A DNA stretch of 64,000 nucleotides, taken from contig NZ_BJED01000018.1 of NCBI RefSeq assembly GCF_005405485.1, positions 1 to 64,000 on the forward strand. Direction: 5' to 3'. This DNA is from Enterococcus hulanensis. Lineage in GTDB: Bacteria > Bacillota > Bacilli > Lactobacillales > Enterococcaceae. Each line of letters begins with the position of its first letter. Positions within the stretch are counted from its first letter, which is position 1. The notes below the pieces were generated by a model. That model saw nothing but the letters and a program-made list of their open reading frames with translations, did no database searches and was not told where the DNA came from. Both the position numbers and the translations under genes were made by a program. Shown one piece after another: positions 24,371 to 33,477 of this stretch.

Positions 24371-26278
24371 TTACCAAATACTTACACGTTTTTCAGGTGC
24401 CAAGTACATGGCATCTGTTGTTTGGATATCAAACGTTTGGTAGAAGTCTTCCAGATTTTTAACTTGGACATTGGCCCGTAATTTGTTGGGTGCATGCACA
24501 TCGATTGACAAGAGCAGCTGCGTGTATTCTTGTCGTGCTTTCATCCGCCAAATCGTCGCCCAGTTGATAAAGAAGCCTTCAAGGTCGACATCACTGTCTT
24601 TCTTCGCTGCCTCTAATGCACAGCTCAGACCGCCTGCGTCGGCGATATTTTCTGAGACTGTCAGTTTTCCGTTTACTTTTCCGCCGGCAATCTCCAAACC
24701 GTCGAATTCAGCGATCATTTGATCGGCTAATTCTTGGAAGTGTTTTTGATCTTCTGTTGTCCACCAGTTGTTCAAATTTCCATACTCGTCAAAGAGTGAG
24801 CCGTTGTTGTCAAAAGCGTGAGAAATTTCGTGAGCGATCACGGCACCAATTCCGCCAAAGTTTTCACTGCTGGATTGCTCCAAGCTATAAAACGGTGCTT
24901 GCAGGATCGCTGCTGGGAAAACGATGATATTGCGGAATGGATGGTAATAGGCATTCACTGTGTCTGCGCTCATTTCCCATTCATCACGTTGGACTGGCTT
25001 GTTCCATTTGGCGTACTCATCTTTGCGCTTCAATTTACTAAAATGCAGAGCATTGCTTAAAAGTGTGCCGCCTTTTTCTGCGGGAGTTACTTTGAATTGT
25101 GTATAGATTGGCGGAATTTTTTCTGGATAACCAACGTGGATGCCCAAGGTACTTAGTTTCACGATGGCTTTTTCACGAGTAGCCTCACTGAGCCATGTGT
25201 TGCTGCTCAAACGGTCTTGATAAATACCGACCATTCTACGCACCATTTGTTCGACATCTTTTTTCGCTTGCTCGCCAAAATATTTTTTCCCGTAATAGTC
25301 GCCAACGATTTGATCGAAACGCCCAGAGGCTAAGTAGAAGGCCGCCTTTTCTTGCGGACGTGCTTCGGGTGCTCCAGAAAGCGCACGGCTGTATGCGCCG
25401 CCGACTTGACGGAACTCCTCACTGAGATAAGCAGTCAATGCGTTGATCGTCATCACCAGCATCCAGCTTTTCATTTGCTGGAAGGTGTCAGGATTCACTA
25501 ATTCATCCAACTGCTTGAAAAAATCAGGTTCGGTCACGATGATCTTCTCGGGAACCTCACCGATTAAACCAACCAATAATTTCTTCAAGTCTAAATGCTG
25601 ACTGCGTTGAATAAATTCTTCACCGCTTTCGGGATTATACATTTTACTGTAGTCTGCATTTTCTTCCGCGCTTTTTACATGAGGAGCTAACAATTTATCA
25701 TATTGGAGTGCTTCATCCGTGATTTTTTCTGCTGCAGCCGCTTCGTAGCCTGCGAGTGTGAATAACTTCATCGTCATCTCTTTAAAAATCGCTAAAAGCT
25801 GCGGTGCTTGCGGATGGTCAGGCTCGTAATAGGTTTTATCCGGTAAGATCAGACTAGGCGCGCCAGCAAACAACGCATTGATTTTAGTATTTTTCATGTC
25901 AGCGTCCACGTCGACACCGAAAGGCAAAGGCAGCCCATCAAGTACCCAGCTGGTTATTTGCTGATCGAGATCAGCAAGATCTTTTAATTCTTCTACTTGT
26001 TTTAATAAAGGAAGCATCGGTTCCGCGCCATCTTGATCGCGTTTTTGATAATTATTGGCTAATTGGAAATAAGCGAGGTATTCCTTCATTAAGTCATTTG
26101 GAATGAGTGAGGGATCGTCGCTCATTTTTTTCGTATCAGCCATCAATAAGTCGTCAATGTCATCTACCAGATCTTGAAAGCCACCTGTCGCTGGTTTATC
26201 TGCAGGGATCGTGGCTTTTCTGATCCACTCGCCATTGACTGCTTCGTATAAATCTTCTTTGATTTTTGTTTTGTCCAT
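24371..26278 (-). CDS. pepO: M13-family zinc endopeptidase PepO
   Basis: 635 residues, the usual length for lactic acid bacterial PepO. The zinc motif is HEISH (483-487) within 'GAVIAHEISHAFDNNG', and the third ligand Glu543 lies in 'ENIADAGG'. 'NAYYHPFRNIIVFPAAILQAPFY' supplies the substrate-binding NAY motif. No signal peptide is present, so it is cytoplasmic, cutting imported oligopeptides. The ribosome site is AAAGGAG. It is monocistronic and divergent from the C39-like gene. Confidence 0.96.
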   Translation of the reverse strand: MDKTKIKEDLYEAVNGEWIRKATIPADKPATGGFQDLVDDIDDLLMADTKKMSDDPSLIPNDLMKEYLAYFQLANNYQKRDQDGAEPMLPLLKQVEELKDLADLDQQITSWVLDGLPLPFGVDVDADMKNTKINALFAGAPSLILPDKTYYEPDHPQAPQLLAIFKEMTMKLFTLAGYEAAAAEKITDEALQYDKLLAPHVKSAEENADYSKMYNPESGEEFIQRSQHLDLKKLLVGLIGEVPEKIIVTEPDFFKQLDELVNPDTFQQMKSWMLVMTINALTAYLSEEFRQVGGAYSRALSGAPEARPQEKAAFYLASGRFDQIVGDYYGKKYFGEQAKKDVEQMVRRMVGIYQDRLSSNTWLSEATREKAIVKLSTLGIHVGYPEKIPPIYTQFKVTPAEKGGTLLSNALHFSKLKRKDEYAKWNKPVQRDEWEMSADTVNAYYHPFRNIIVFPAAILQAPFYSLEQSSSENFGGIGAVIAHEISHAFDNNGSLFDEYGNLNNWWTTEDQKHFQELADQMIAEFDGLEIAGGKVNGKLTVSENIADAGGLSCALEAAKKDSDVDLEGFFINWATIWRMKARQEYTQLLLSIDVHAPNKLRANVQVKNLEDFYQTFDIQTTDAMYLAPEKRVSIW

Positions 26279-26397
26279 AAAACTACCACTCCTTTGTATT
26301 TATTGTTTCATCTATACTATAATAAAACAATTAACGTGTGACTCATAGGAAAGCAGCTTTTTTCTTTTGGGATTTTTTCGTATTTGCACACTTGGTA

Positions 26398-26429
26398 TTC
26401 CACTGAACATATTAAAGTGTCGAGTGGAA
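26398..26429. promoter_or_regulatory. Inverted repeat in the pepO divergent spacer
   Basis: TTCCACT and AGTGGAA are perfect 7-bp arms separated by 18 nt. They lie between the divergent pepO and C39-like genes and could form an operator or cruciform. No regulator is known from the sequence. Confidence 0.25.
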
Positions 26430-26483
26430 CGGATATATGTTATACCTTAAGTACAAATACAAAAAGATTTGGTGGTGAAAAAA

Positions 26484-27035
26484 ATGGATTATCCAATCGA
26501 TCAATGGAATGAACTAAAAAGCTTTGAAACATACCGCGAGTGGAAAACACCGCGAGGATTTTTATGCGGGACATATGCCAGCAGTGTGTTGTTGGCTTAT
26601 TGGCAGGATCATTTAGATGATCGCTGTGTTCCAAAAGGTTTAAGAGAAAAGGGCAGTAGTCAAAATGAAGAATTGATCCATGCGCTGCAGCCTGTATTAC
26701 AGCCAATTGATTTTCCGACAGTGCCCTTGCAGATTTCTTTGGGGTTAAATCATTTTTTCCGACGCTATCGCATTCCTTTTCGAGCAAGAAGTACCGCGGC
26801 AGGATCTTGGCAGCGAGTGACTAAACGCATCATGGCTGGCGAACCTGTCATGATCGGTCTTTTACAAATGTTCGGCAGCACCTATAAAAATCATTGGGTC
26901 GTTGTGCACGGGTTTATGGAAACTGCAGACGGACAAAAATTTTATAAAATTCATGATAATTGGGGCAAGAGTGACGCAATAATACCCGCGCAATGGGGAA
27001 ACGGGACGATTTCGTTAGTTTCTCAAAGAAAATAA
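26484..27035 (+). CDS. C39-like papain-fold cysteine peptidase, cytoplasmic
   Basis: 183 residues. Cys28 in 'GFLCGTYASS', the His in 'NHWVVVHGF' (about 134-142) and the Asn/Asp in 'KIHDNWGKS' form the catalytic set of C39_2-type peptidases. 'MAGEPVMIGLLQMFG' is the usual segment before the His. No signal peptide, lipobox or transmembrane segment is seen and no ABC exporter is fused, so this is not a bacteriocin-processing exporter. The ATG follows GGTGGTG by 6 bp; upstream GTG and TTG codons overlap this site. Substrate unknown. Confidence 0.72.
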   Translation: MDYPIDQWNELKSFETYREWKTPRGFLCGTYASSVLLAYWQDHLDDRCVPKGLREKGSSQNEELIHALQPVLQPIDFPTVPLQISLGLNHFFRRYRIPFRARSTAAGSWQRVTKRIMAGEPVMIGLLQMFGSTYKNHWVVVHGFMETADGQKFYKIHDNWGKSDAIIPAQWGNGTISLVSQRK

Positions 27036-27189
27036 TTTATGCACCATGACTGACATCACGCATTCGTTTTATCGATAATCAGCAAAACCCGAACGAAGAC
27101 CATTTGTCTTTCTAAACGAAAAGTAAAATCTACATCAAATAACTAAAAATATGTTAAACTGATGGTACAAAAATACTTGGAGGGACACC

Positions 27190-28161
27190 ATGTCAGAAGA
27201 AAGTAATGAAAAGTTTAAAATTTTTAGCCTAAATGGAAACAGACCATTGGCTGAAAAAATCGCCGATGTCTGTGGCGTGCCGTTAGGAAAAAGCACTGTC
27301 AAACAATTCAGTGATGGAGAAATCTCTATTAACTTGGAGGAGACAGTCAGAGGATTTGATGTTTATCTGATCCAATCGACCAATGAGCCGGTAAATGATT
27401 ATTATTTGGAACTATTGATCATGATCGATGCATTGAAACGTGCGAGTGCGAAGACAGTCAATGTCGTATTGCCATATTATGGTTATGCCAGACAAGATCG
27501 TACAGCTAAACCGCATGAGCCGATCACAGCAAAATTAATTGCGAATTTACTTTCAGATGCAGGTGCAACAAGAGTTCTGACACTCGATTTACACACCGTG
27601 CAAGTCCAAGGTTTCTTTGATATTCCTGTTGACAATTTATTCACGATGCCGTTGTTTGCGCATTATTATCGTCGCCGCGGAATGGTGGGGGATGATTATG
27701 TCGTGGTTTCTCCGAAAAATAGCGGAGTCCAACGAGCTCGCAGTCTAGCAGAATATTTGGATACAGCGATCGCAATCGTTGATGTTACTGAAGAAGGCAA
27801 TCCGGATACCGGTTATGTAATCGGTGATGTTGAAGGACGCTGCTGTATCATGGTGGACGATATTTTGAACACGGGAGAAGTCTTCTCCAACGCTTCTAAA
27901 ACATTGAAAAAAGCCGGTGCCAAAGAAGTTGTCGCTTGTGCTTCACATGGACTATTATCACCTCCAGCGAAAAAGAATTTGGATGCTGCTGACATCAAAG
28001 ACATTTGTATTACCGATTCTGTTTTGACTGATCCAGAACGTCATCCAGAAAAATTATCGATTGTCAGTTGTTCAGAATTGATGGGAGAAGCAGTTAAACG
28101 AATCCATCAAGATGAATCTGTCAGTCCTCTATTTACAATGGAACGGAAAGATTTCGAATAA
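27190..28161 (+). CDS. prs: Ribose-phosphate pyrophosphokinase
   Basis: 323 residues. It makes PRPP from ribose-5-phosphate and ATP, feeding purine, pyrimidine, His and Trp synthesis. Motifs are '[12 protein letters not shown]', '[11 protein letters not shown]', the PRPP-synthase signature '[19 protein letters not shown]' (a variant of DLHA.Q..GFF) and the PRPP loop '[13 protein letters not shown]', where the usual D-T-A/G-GT is changed to LNTGE. Lactic acid bacteria commonly carry two Prs homologs, and this looks like the more divergent, second type (inference). The ribosome site is GGAGGG. Confidence 0.92.
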   Translation: MSEESNEKFKIFSLNGNRPLAEKIADVCGVPLGKSTVKQFSDGEISINLEETVRGFDVYLIQSTNEPVNDYYLELLIMIDALKRASAKTVNVVLPYYGYARQDRTAKPHEPITAKLIANLLSDAGATRVLTLDLHTVQVQGFFDIPVDNLFTMPLFAHYYRRRGMVGDDYVVVSPKNSGVQRARSLAEYLDTAIAIVDVTEEGNPDTGYVIGDVEGRCCIMVDDILNTGEVFSNASKTLKKAGAKEVVACASHGLLSPPAKKNLDAADIKDICITDSVLTDPERHPEKLSIVSCSELMGEAVKRIHQDESVSPLFTMERKDFE

Positions 28162-28300
28162 GAAACAATCGTTAGTATTAGAAATAGTAATGTCTGGCTT
28201 CACGAACTGACTTTATCGGCAATAATAGACAATCTATGTCTAATTGCTTAAAAGTTGAGCAGGTTCGCGGAGCCTTTCTTATAGAAAGGTTCGAAGATTT

Positions 28301-29446
28301 GTGGAAAATATTTATTTAGATCATGCAGCGACAAGCCCCATGCATCCAGAAGTAATCGCGACGATGACAGAAGTTATGGCGGAAACTTTTGGCAATCCAT
28401 CAAGCGTTCATTCTTTTGGTCGGCAAGCTGCCGGGATATTAGAAATAGCGCGCGAAACAATTGGTAAGAGTCTAGGGGTCAAATACCATGAGATCATCTT
28501 CAATAGCGGTGGTACTGAAGGAGACAACACAGCGATTTTAGAGACTGCCTTTGGTCGTCAAAATGAAGGTCGCCATTTGATTACGACACAGATCGAACAT
28601 CCCGCCGTGATCAATACAATGAAGTATTTAGAGACACAAGGCTTTGAAGTTACGTATTTGCCGGTGGATCGCAAAGGAAATATTTCTTTGGCTGATTTTG
28701 ATGCCAACTTACGGCCGGATACGATTCTGGTTTCGATCATGTACGGAAACAACGAGATTGGCAATTTGATGCCCATCAAGGAAATTGGTGAACGCTTGGA
28801 AGATCATCCTGCCTATTTCCATACGGATGCCGTTCAAGCCTACGGCAATCAATTGATTCGCCCACATGAGTTAGGTGTTGATTTTCTAAGTATTTCAGCA
28901 CATAAGATTAACGGTCCAAAAGGTGTCGGATTCCTATATAAAAATGACCGAGCAAAGCTTGCCCCATTGCTTCGCGGGGGGGAACAAGAAGAAAAACGCC
29001 GCGCAGGAACGGAAAATCTAGCCGGTATTTGCGCAATGGCAAAAGCTGTTGAATTATTAACGGAGGGCGAACGGGAAAAGCGCCGCGAGCTCTATGACCA
29101 GTTCACCAATAAAGTTTTAACGACGTTAAATCAAGCGGGCATTGATTATCATGTGAACGGTGATCTTGAAAACAAGCTGCCCCATGTGTTGAATCTTCGT
29201 TTTACCGGAATAAACAATGATCTATTATTAATGAAGCTGGACTTGCGAGGGATCGCAGTTTCTACGGGATCAGCCTGTACAGCAGGGACAATCGATCCGT
29301 CTCATGTATTAGAAGCTATGTACGGCAAAAATGCGCAGGAAGTAAAAGAATCACTGCGGGTAAGTTTTGGCTATGGTAATACCATGGAACAGGTGGAATA
29401 TTTTGCTGAACAGCTGGTCGCTAGTTTACAAGAACTGACAAAGTAG
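28301..29446 (+). CDS. Cysteine desulfurase (NifS/IscS-like)
   Basis: 381 residues, PLP enzyme. 'YLDHAATSPMHPEV' opens as usual; 'GGTEGDN' binds the cofactor phosphate; PLP-Lys202 sits in 'SISAHKINGPKG'; the active-site Cys is in 'STGSACTAGT' (about 326). It supplies persulfide sulfur for Fe-S clusters or tRNA thiolation; the next gene encodes the DUF1831 partner often found with this subgroup, and mnmA, a possible acceptor, lies 7 kb away. The start is GTG with AAAGG about 12 bp upstream; a 139-bp gap separates it from prs. Confidence 0.92.
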   Translation: MENIYLDHAATSPMHPEVIATMTEVMAETFGNPSSVHSFGRQAAGILEIARETIGKSLGVKYHEIIFNSGGTEGDNTAILETAFGRQNEGRHLITTQIEHPAVINTMKYLETQGFEVTYLPVDRKGNISLADFDANLRPDTILVSIMYGNNEIGNLMPIKEIGERLEDHPAYFHTDAVQAYGNQLIRPHELGVDFLSISAHKINGPKGVGFLYKNDRAKLAPLLRGGEQEEKRRAGTENLAGICAMAKAVELLTEGEREKRRELYDQFTNKVLTTLNQAGIDYHVNGDLENKLPHVLNLRFTGINNDLLLMKLDLRGIAVSTGSACTAGTIDPSHVLEAMYGKNAQEVKESLRVSFGYGNTMEQVEYFAEQLVASLQELTK

Positions 29447-29509
29447 ATTGAAATGGCTGATACTTATCTTTATAATTAAGAATGAAAGAAAAAATGATGA
29501 GGTGAGTAA

Positions 29510-29857
29510 ATGGCATTTACAAAGAAAGCGACAATCAAAGGGTCAAAATATCAATACGAATTAGCGCCGACAGCTAAAAAGTATACGCTGCGGGATAATG
29601 GTTTTACTGAAACTAGTTCAGGTAATTTCCAATTGATCCGTCCGTTACAAGCGACGCCCCAAAGCAAAGAAGGCTTCAAACTAAAAATCACGGTATCAAA
29701 AGATATCAGCACGATGAAAATGTCGGTAACGACTGCCAACGGATTAAAAGCAGTCGATATCTTTAAAGACTCAAAACAAGAATTGGTTCAAGAAAAATTC
29801 TATTTCCTATTGGATGGAATGATTGATCGTGGACTGTTTGTAAAAGAAGAAGTGTAA
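29510..29857 (+). CDS. DUF1831 protein, cysteine-desulfurase associated
   Basis: 115 residues, alpha/beta. 'SKYQYELAPTAKKYTLRDNGF', 'FQLIRPLQATPQSKEGFKLKI' and 'EKFYFLLDGMIDRGLF' are typical of the small Lactobacillales family DUF1831, normally found directly after a cysteine desulfurase gene, as here (63 bp spacing). Function unknown. A terminator follows immediately. Confidence 0.85.
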   Translation: MAFTKKATIKGSKYQYELAPTAKKYTLRDNGFTETSSGNFQLIRPLQATPQSKEGFKLKITVSKDISTMKMSVTTANGLKAVDIFKDSKQELVQEKFYFLLDGMIDRGLFVKEEV

Positions 29858-29862
29858 GTGTA

Positions 29863-29902
29863 AAGCGGATTTTATCTAATCAGATAAGATCTGCTTTTTT
29901 TA
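29863..29902 (+). terminator. Terminator after DUF1831 gene
   Basis: AAGCGGATTTTATCT pairs with AGATAAGATCTGCTT with one bulge/mismatch, followed by TTTTTT. Confidence 0.85.
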
Positions 29903-30030
29903 TTAATAGATGAATCTCAATATTTTACAGGTTCGCTTCAGTCAAAAATTTTTCTTCAACCTGTGTGATCGGAGATTGATTGATTTTACGATGTTATAAG
30001 CGGATAATAATAAAAAAAGGACTGAGGTCA

Positions 30031-30352
30031 ATGAGCAAAAAAGTATTGTGGATCTGGTCGTTCAACAATCGTCAGCAAACTGTTATACTGCCGAATGGGA
30101 TGAATGCGACAATGAGGCCGCTCAAGTTTCAAAGCGGGTTGAGAGGAGTGCTGGCACCTGAATGGGAGATCGAATTTTATCAGTGATGATCTGTCAGAAG
30201 AGCTGTCAAATGCAGATGTAATCGTTATTCCTAAGACAAATAAAGCTCTCTATGCAGAACGGGCGAAAAACGCGAAGGTCATATGGGTGTCGGGAAACGA
30301 GGTCGTGGAAAACGATTTTGAAGGAATTAAGAAAAAAATAACCGAGGCTTAA
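30031..30352 (+). pseudogene. Small alpha/beta protein gene split by one frameshift
   Basis: From the ATG (ribosome site ACTGAGG) the frame runs 51 codons, through 'GVLAPEWEIEFYQ', to TGA TGA. Shifting frame at the TTTT run (30175-30178) continues as 'ISDDLSEELSNADVIVIPKTNKALYAERAKNAKVIWVSGNEVVE' and ends in TAA at 30350-30352. Deleting one T restores a single protein of about 106 residues, so this is a +1 insertion in a homopolymer. It could be a real pseudogene, a sequencing error or, less likely, programmed frameshifting. The family is not recognised; the ADVIVIP / AKVIWVSG strands look like a small Rossmann-like fold. Confidence 0.6.
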
Positions 30353-30494
30353 AGAGACAGGGAAAATAAGACATAGTGTAAGTTGTAAAAGATTCGCATG
30401 GGTTTTAAAGAGAATTTTTAGGGTGTTCAAAGGTTGGTGAAATTATCTTTTGGATGCTCTTTTTTTATGTGTAGAAATGAAATCAAGGTTATTT

Positions 30495-30520
30495 ATCCAT
30501 TAGATGTAATGGATGTTTTT
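30495..30520 (+). terminator. Short terminator-like hairpin
   Basis: ATCCATTA gatg TAATGGAT is a perfect 8-bp stem with a tetraloop, followed by GTTTTTC. It lies in the 326-bp gap (30353-30678) that otherwise shows only AT-rich sequence and no supported gene. Confidence 0.6.
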
Positions 30521-30678
30521 CTATCTGAATAGTTAAACAAGGGGAATGTAATTATAATCCGCTTTCTTTTTTCTTTATTCACCTTTTTTTCTAAATCTTT
30601 TTAACGCTTAAAAGCTTAATTTCGAAAAGATTATGGTACACTAATACTAAGAAAATTGTTGGAAACGAAGGTGAGAAG

Positions 30679-31323
30679 TTGGTTCACAAGGTACATACGA
30701 TCGAGCATCACAAAATTATTTCTGATTTCCGTCTCCTGTCAGGGCTGACCGTTTCTATTGAAGACTGTGCCAACCTGACAAAAGAGTTTCAAAAATATGG
30801 TGTAGAGGATTATTATATCAGCGACTATGAAGGAAATAGCTACTTGACTCGTTACGTTGATTATTTTATCGACGGAATTCCTTGTTGGAAATACAAGAAG
30901 AGCTACTTAATTCCGCTGATTTTCCGCGATATGCCCGACACGCAAAAAATGTTCCGCGACAGCTATCGTTGGGAAGCTTTTTTTATTCTTCTAGACTGGT
31001 ATTTGGAATACAATCCTGAAAAAGTACTTGTTACCTGCAGTAAAAAAAAGAAAAAGATGGAAGTGATCGATACAGCATTTTTGATCTTCCGTTTGTGGGA
31101 AATTTGTGATGGCGCTGCCTTTCCGATCGCTAATCTCAAAAATCTTTCTGAATTTGAAAAATGGAACCAAATCTTTCATTTGATTGATACGGGTAAATCC
31201 TTTAAGCGCACTAAAGAATTCGATGTGACCAAAGTTGAAGACCTGACTCAACTGGAAGCAGTTATTACGATTATCAAACTAAAATATCAAGCACTTCTAC
31301 AAAAACAAGGCTACCAAGTTTAA
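30679..31323 (+). CDS. Hypothetical soluble protein
   Basis: 214 residues, no recognised family, signal peptide or membrane segment. It is rich in aromatic residues ('YYISDYEGNSYLTRYVDYFIDGIPCWKYKKSY', 'WEAFFILLDWYLEYN') and has a Lys cluster (KKKKK) in the middle. The start is TTG, supported by AAGGTGAG 6-8 bp upstream and the lack of any nearby ATG; a possible -10 (GGTACACTAAT) lies about 35 bp upstream. The next gene, 142 bp downstream, is copy 3 of the unknown paralog family. Confidence 0.6.
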   Translation: MVHKVHTIEHHKIISDFRLLSGLTVSIEDCANLTKEFQKYGVEDYYISDYEGNSYLTRYVDYFIDGIPCWKYKKSYLIPLIFRDMPDTQKMFRDSYRWEAFFILLDWYLEYNPEKVLVTCSKKKKKMEVIDTAFLIFRLWEICDGAAFPIANLKNLSEFEKWNQIFHLIDTGKSFKRTKEFDVTKVEDLTQLEAVITIIKLKYQALLQKQGYQV

Positions 31324-31465
31324 ATTGGCGGCCTTGTTTATTTGTTTTCCTTTTGTTATTTATTCGCAAATCGCTAAAAATTTTGAAAGATTTTGGCTGA
31401 TTTTTTCTTTTTTTACGTACATTAATAGTAAAGAGAACATAACATTGAAAAAGGAGCGAATAAGC

Positions 31466-32569
31466 ATGGAAATCAAACAACTGACCAGACGACAACTTTT
31501 TACGATGAAGAACAGAAAGAACCTTGAAACAAAAGTACGCAAGTTTTGGGAAGCAACCAAAAATGCGGATCTAGTAGTGGAATATATCGTAGCGATTATT
31601 GTAAGGAATGCGCTAGTGGCAAGCGATTTTTCGCTGCCGTGTCAAGATGTTGTGCGGAACCTGCTTTTTCAAGCCGAACCAAGCGAGACACTAAGAAAAT
31701 TCAGTCCATTTTTCAAGGACTATTTGGATGAGAGCGAATGGATCAGCGTCATCAAGCGGTTATTCAAAAATGAGAATGCGTATTATAAAGCGACTAAAAA
31801 GATGCGAGTACATGAAAGTAATTTAAAAAATAGAGGCAGTGCTGCGCTTGCTGGTAACTATGATAGCTACACTTTGGTTTCTATTTTTGAAGATGCCAAT
31901 GGGAAAAAGCATACTTGGAAATTAAGAGATGCCGACCCCAGCAATACTCTTGAAGAAACCAAACGAATCCTCAACATTTTAACGACTTTGACGATTTTTG
32001 AAAAGGGTGACGTGCGTCGATTTGCCAAATTTGTCGATTGTGATTTCAAAGGAACGACGACGATTTACAGTACGAGACAACCAAAAGAGCAGGAGCAGTC
32101 TGTCCAAAATTCGGTGGCAGAGCCAACAAAAACGAAGGCGGATACAAGCATTGAGAAGGTTTTGGTGGACGGCATGGACCTTTCTGTATTGACAAAGGGA
32201 GAGCTTATCATATTGCTTAAAGGGATTTTTGAGGAAGCTGAAGCAGCTATGTTAGAGGAATCCTCTGATAAGGCAGAAGAAGGCTTTGAAAAATTGCCGG
32301 CAGATCTGCCTATTGGAAATAAGACGAATATAGAATCAAGGATTGTTCCAGAGGAAAAAGGGAATCAGCAACAAAAGCCGCTATCGACATTAGCAAAACT
32401 GAAAAACGATCTGATCCCATCTTTTGCAGCAGGAGCTATTCTTGAAGAAGGCACAGAAAAGCAGCCAAAAGTTGACACACTTGTTAAACCAAATGGTAAA
32501 AAGCTTTCCAAAAAAGACCGAAAACTTTTGGATAATTTTAATCAAAGGAAAAAGAAACCTCGCAAATAA
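31466..32569 (+). CDS. Hypothetical protein, three-member paralog family, copy 3 (extended)
   Basis: 367 residues. The first roughly 200 residues align with the genes at 10418 and 11078: 'RRQLFTMKNRKNLETKV', 'ASDFSLPCQDVVRNLLF', 'ESEWISVIKRLFKN', 'DANGKKHTWKLRDADPS' and 'LTTLTIFEKGDVRRF'. The rest is an extension absent from the other copies: polar, Glu/Lys-rich, low complexity, ending in a strongly basic tail (KLSKKDRKLLDNF, then QRKKKPRK). The ATG is chosen because AAAGGAG lies 9 bp upstream; 47 in-frame upstream codons lack a ribosome site. Function unknown; the basic tail might bind nucleic acid or membrane (inference). Confidence 0.7.
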   Translation: MEIKQLTRRQLFTMKNRKNLETKVRKFWEATKNADLVVEYIVAIIVRNALVASDFSLPCQDVVRNLLFQAEPSETLRKFSPFFKDYLDESEWISVIKRLFKNENAYYKATKKMRVHESNLKNRGSAALAGNYDSYTLVSIFEDANGKKHTWKLRDADPSNTLEETKRILNILTTLTIFEKGDVRRFAKFVDCDFKGTTTIYSTRQPKEQEQSVQNSVAEPTKTKADTSIEKVLVDGMDLSVLTKGELIILLKGIFEEAEAAMLEESSDKAEEGFEKLPADLPIGNKTNIESRIVPEEKGNQQQKPLSTLAKLKNDLIPSFAAGAILEEGTEKQPKVDTLVKPNGKKLSKKDRKLLDNFNQRKKKPRK

Positions 32570-32711
32570 AGGCTAAACTCATCGCAAGTTGAAGCCTTAT
32601 TTGACTATCGCCAGCTAAAATATTTGTTTGTCGATGACTGTAATAGCGCATTTTTTTAGCAGAGATGGTAAAATAAAAGAAAGAATCAGAATTCGTTTGC
32701 AGGTGATCAGA

Positions 32712-33317
32712 ATGAAATATTTTATATCAGATACACACTATTTTCACGAGAATCTTTTAGGTGACAATGATTTTGCGCCGCGGTTATTTGATTCTGTCGA
32801 AGAGATGAATCGACAAATGATCAATGCGTGGAACGCCGTCGTCAATGAGAAAGATACTGTTTATCATCTAGGCGATGTGGCGATGCATCCCCAATATGAA
32901 AAAGGCTTTACCGATATTTTAAAGCAGCTGGTACAATTAAAAGGTAAAATCGTTTTTATCAAGGGTAATCATGATTCTCGGACGTTTTTCAGGTATTTGG
33001 CAGCACATGATCCGAAGCTTCCCAACGGTGAGGACAAATTTGAATTTCATGATGTAGGTGCGATCGTCAAATTCAATCATCATCAATATTATCTGACACA
33101 CTATCCGATGCTTTTAGGCAAAACATTGAATATTCGCAATTTGCATGGGCATATCCATAATTATAGTATGCCGATTGCTGAGGATATCAACGTTGGCGTG
33201 GATGCTCCTGAACGCGATTTTCTTAAAACACCACTACCATTTGGTACACCGATCTCTGAAAATTTGATTGATGAGATCGCTGTTTATAAGGAAGCTGAAA
33301 TAAAGAAATTAAAATAA
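32712..33317 (+). CDS. Calcineurin-like metallophosphoesterase
   Basis: 201 residues. The dinuclear-metal motifs occur in order: 'FISDTHYFHENLL', 'VYHLGDVAMH', 'FIKGNHDSR', 'YLTHYPML' and 'NLHGHIHNY'. It is a small cytoplasmic phosphoesterase of the type often acting on cyclic nucleotides, nucleotides or phosphorylated proteins; the substrate is unknown. The ATG follows AGGTGATC by about 5 bp; a long upstream in-frame extension has no such site. Terminator directly after. Confidence 0.88.
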   Translation: MKYFISDTHYFHENLLGDNDFAPRLFDSVEEMNRQMINAWNAVVNEKDTVYHLGDVAMHPQYEKGFTDILKQLVQLKGKIVFIKGNHDSRTFFRYLAAHDPKLPNGEDKFEFHDVGAIVKFNHHQYYLTHYPMLLGKTLNIRNLHGHIHNYSMPIAEDINVGVDAPERDFLKTPLPFGTPISENLIDEIAVYKEAEIKKLK

Positions 33318-33318
33318 G

Positions 33319-33355
33319 TGAAGGCATTACTTAACTGATGCCTTTGCTTTTTTTT
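33319..33355 (+). terminator. Terminator after metallophosphoesterase gene
   Basis: AAGGCAT / ATGCCTT stem with a 10-nt loop, then a T-rich tract (TTTGCTTTTTTTT). Confidence 0.8.
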
Positions 33356-33477
33356 GTGCGGATTGCCCAAAAGTTTTATTTACTTGATTTCATTTCGTTC
33401 GACTATGTTCACAATAGAATGAGTATGGTAAATTAATTATAAGAACAACGAGACAAGATAAAAAAGGAGGCAAGCAA

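Noticed and set aside
30206-30430. Minus-strand reading frame over the split small gene
   Set aside because: No ribosome site, and the plus-strand frames show a far more protein-like pattern across the frameshift.
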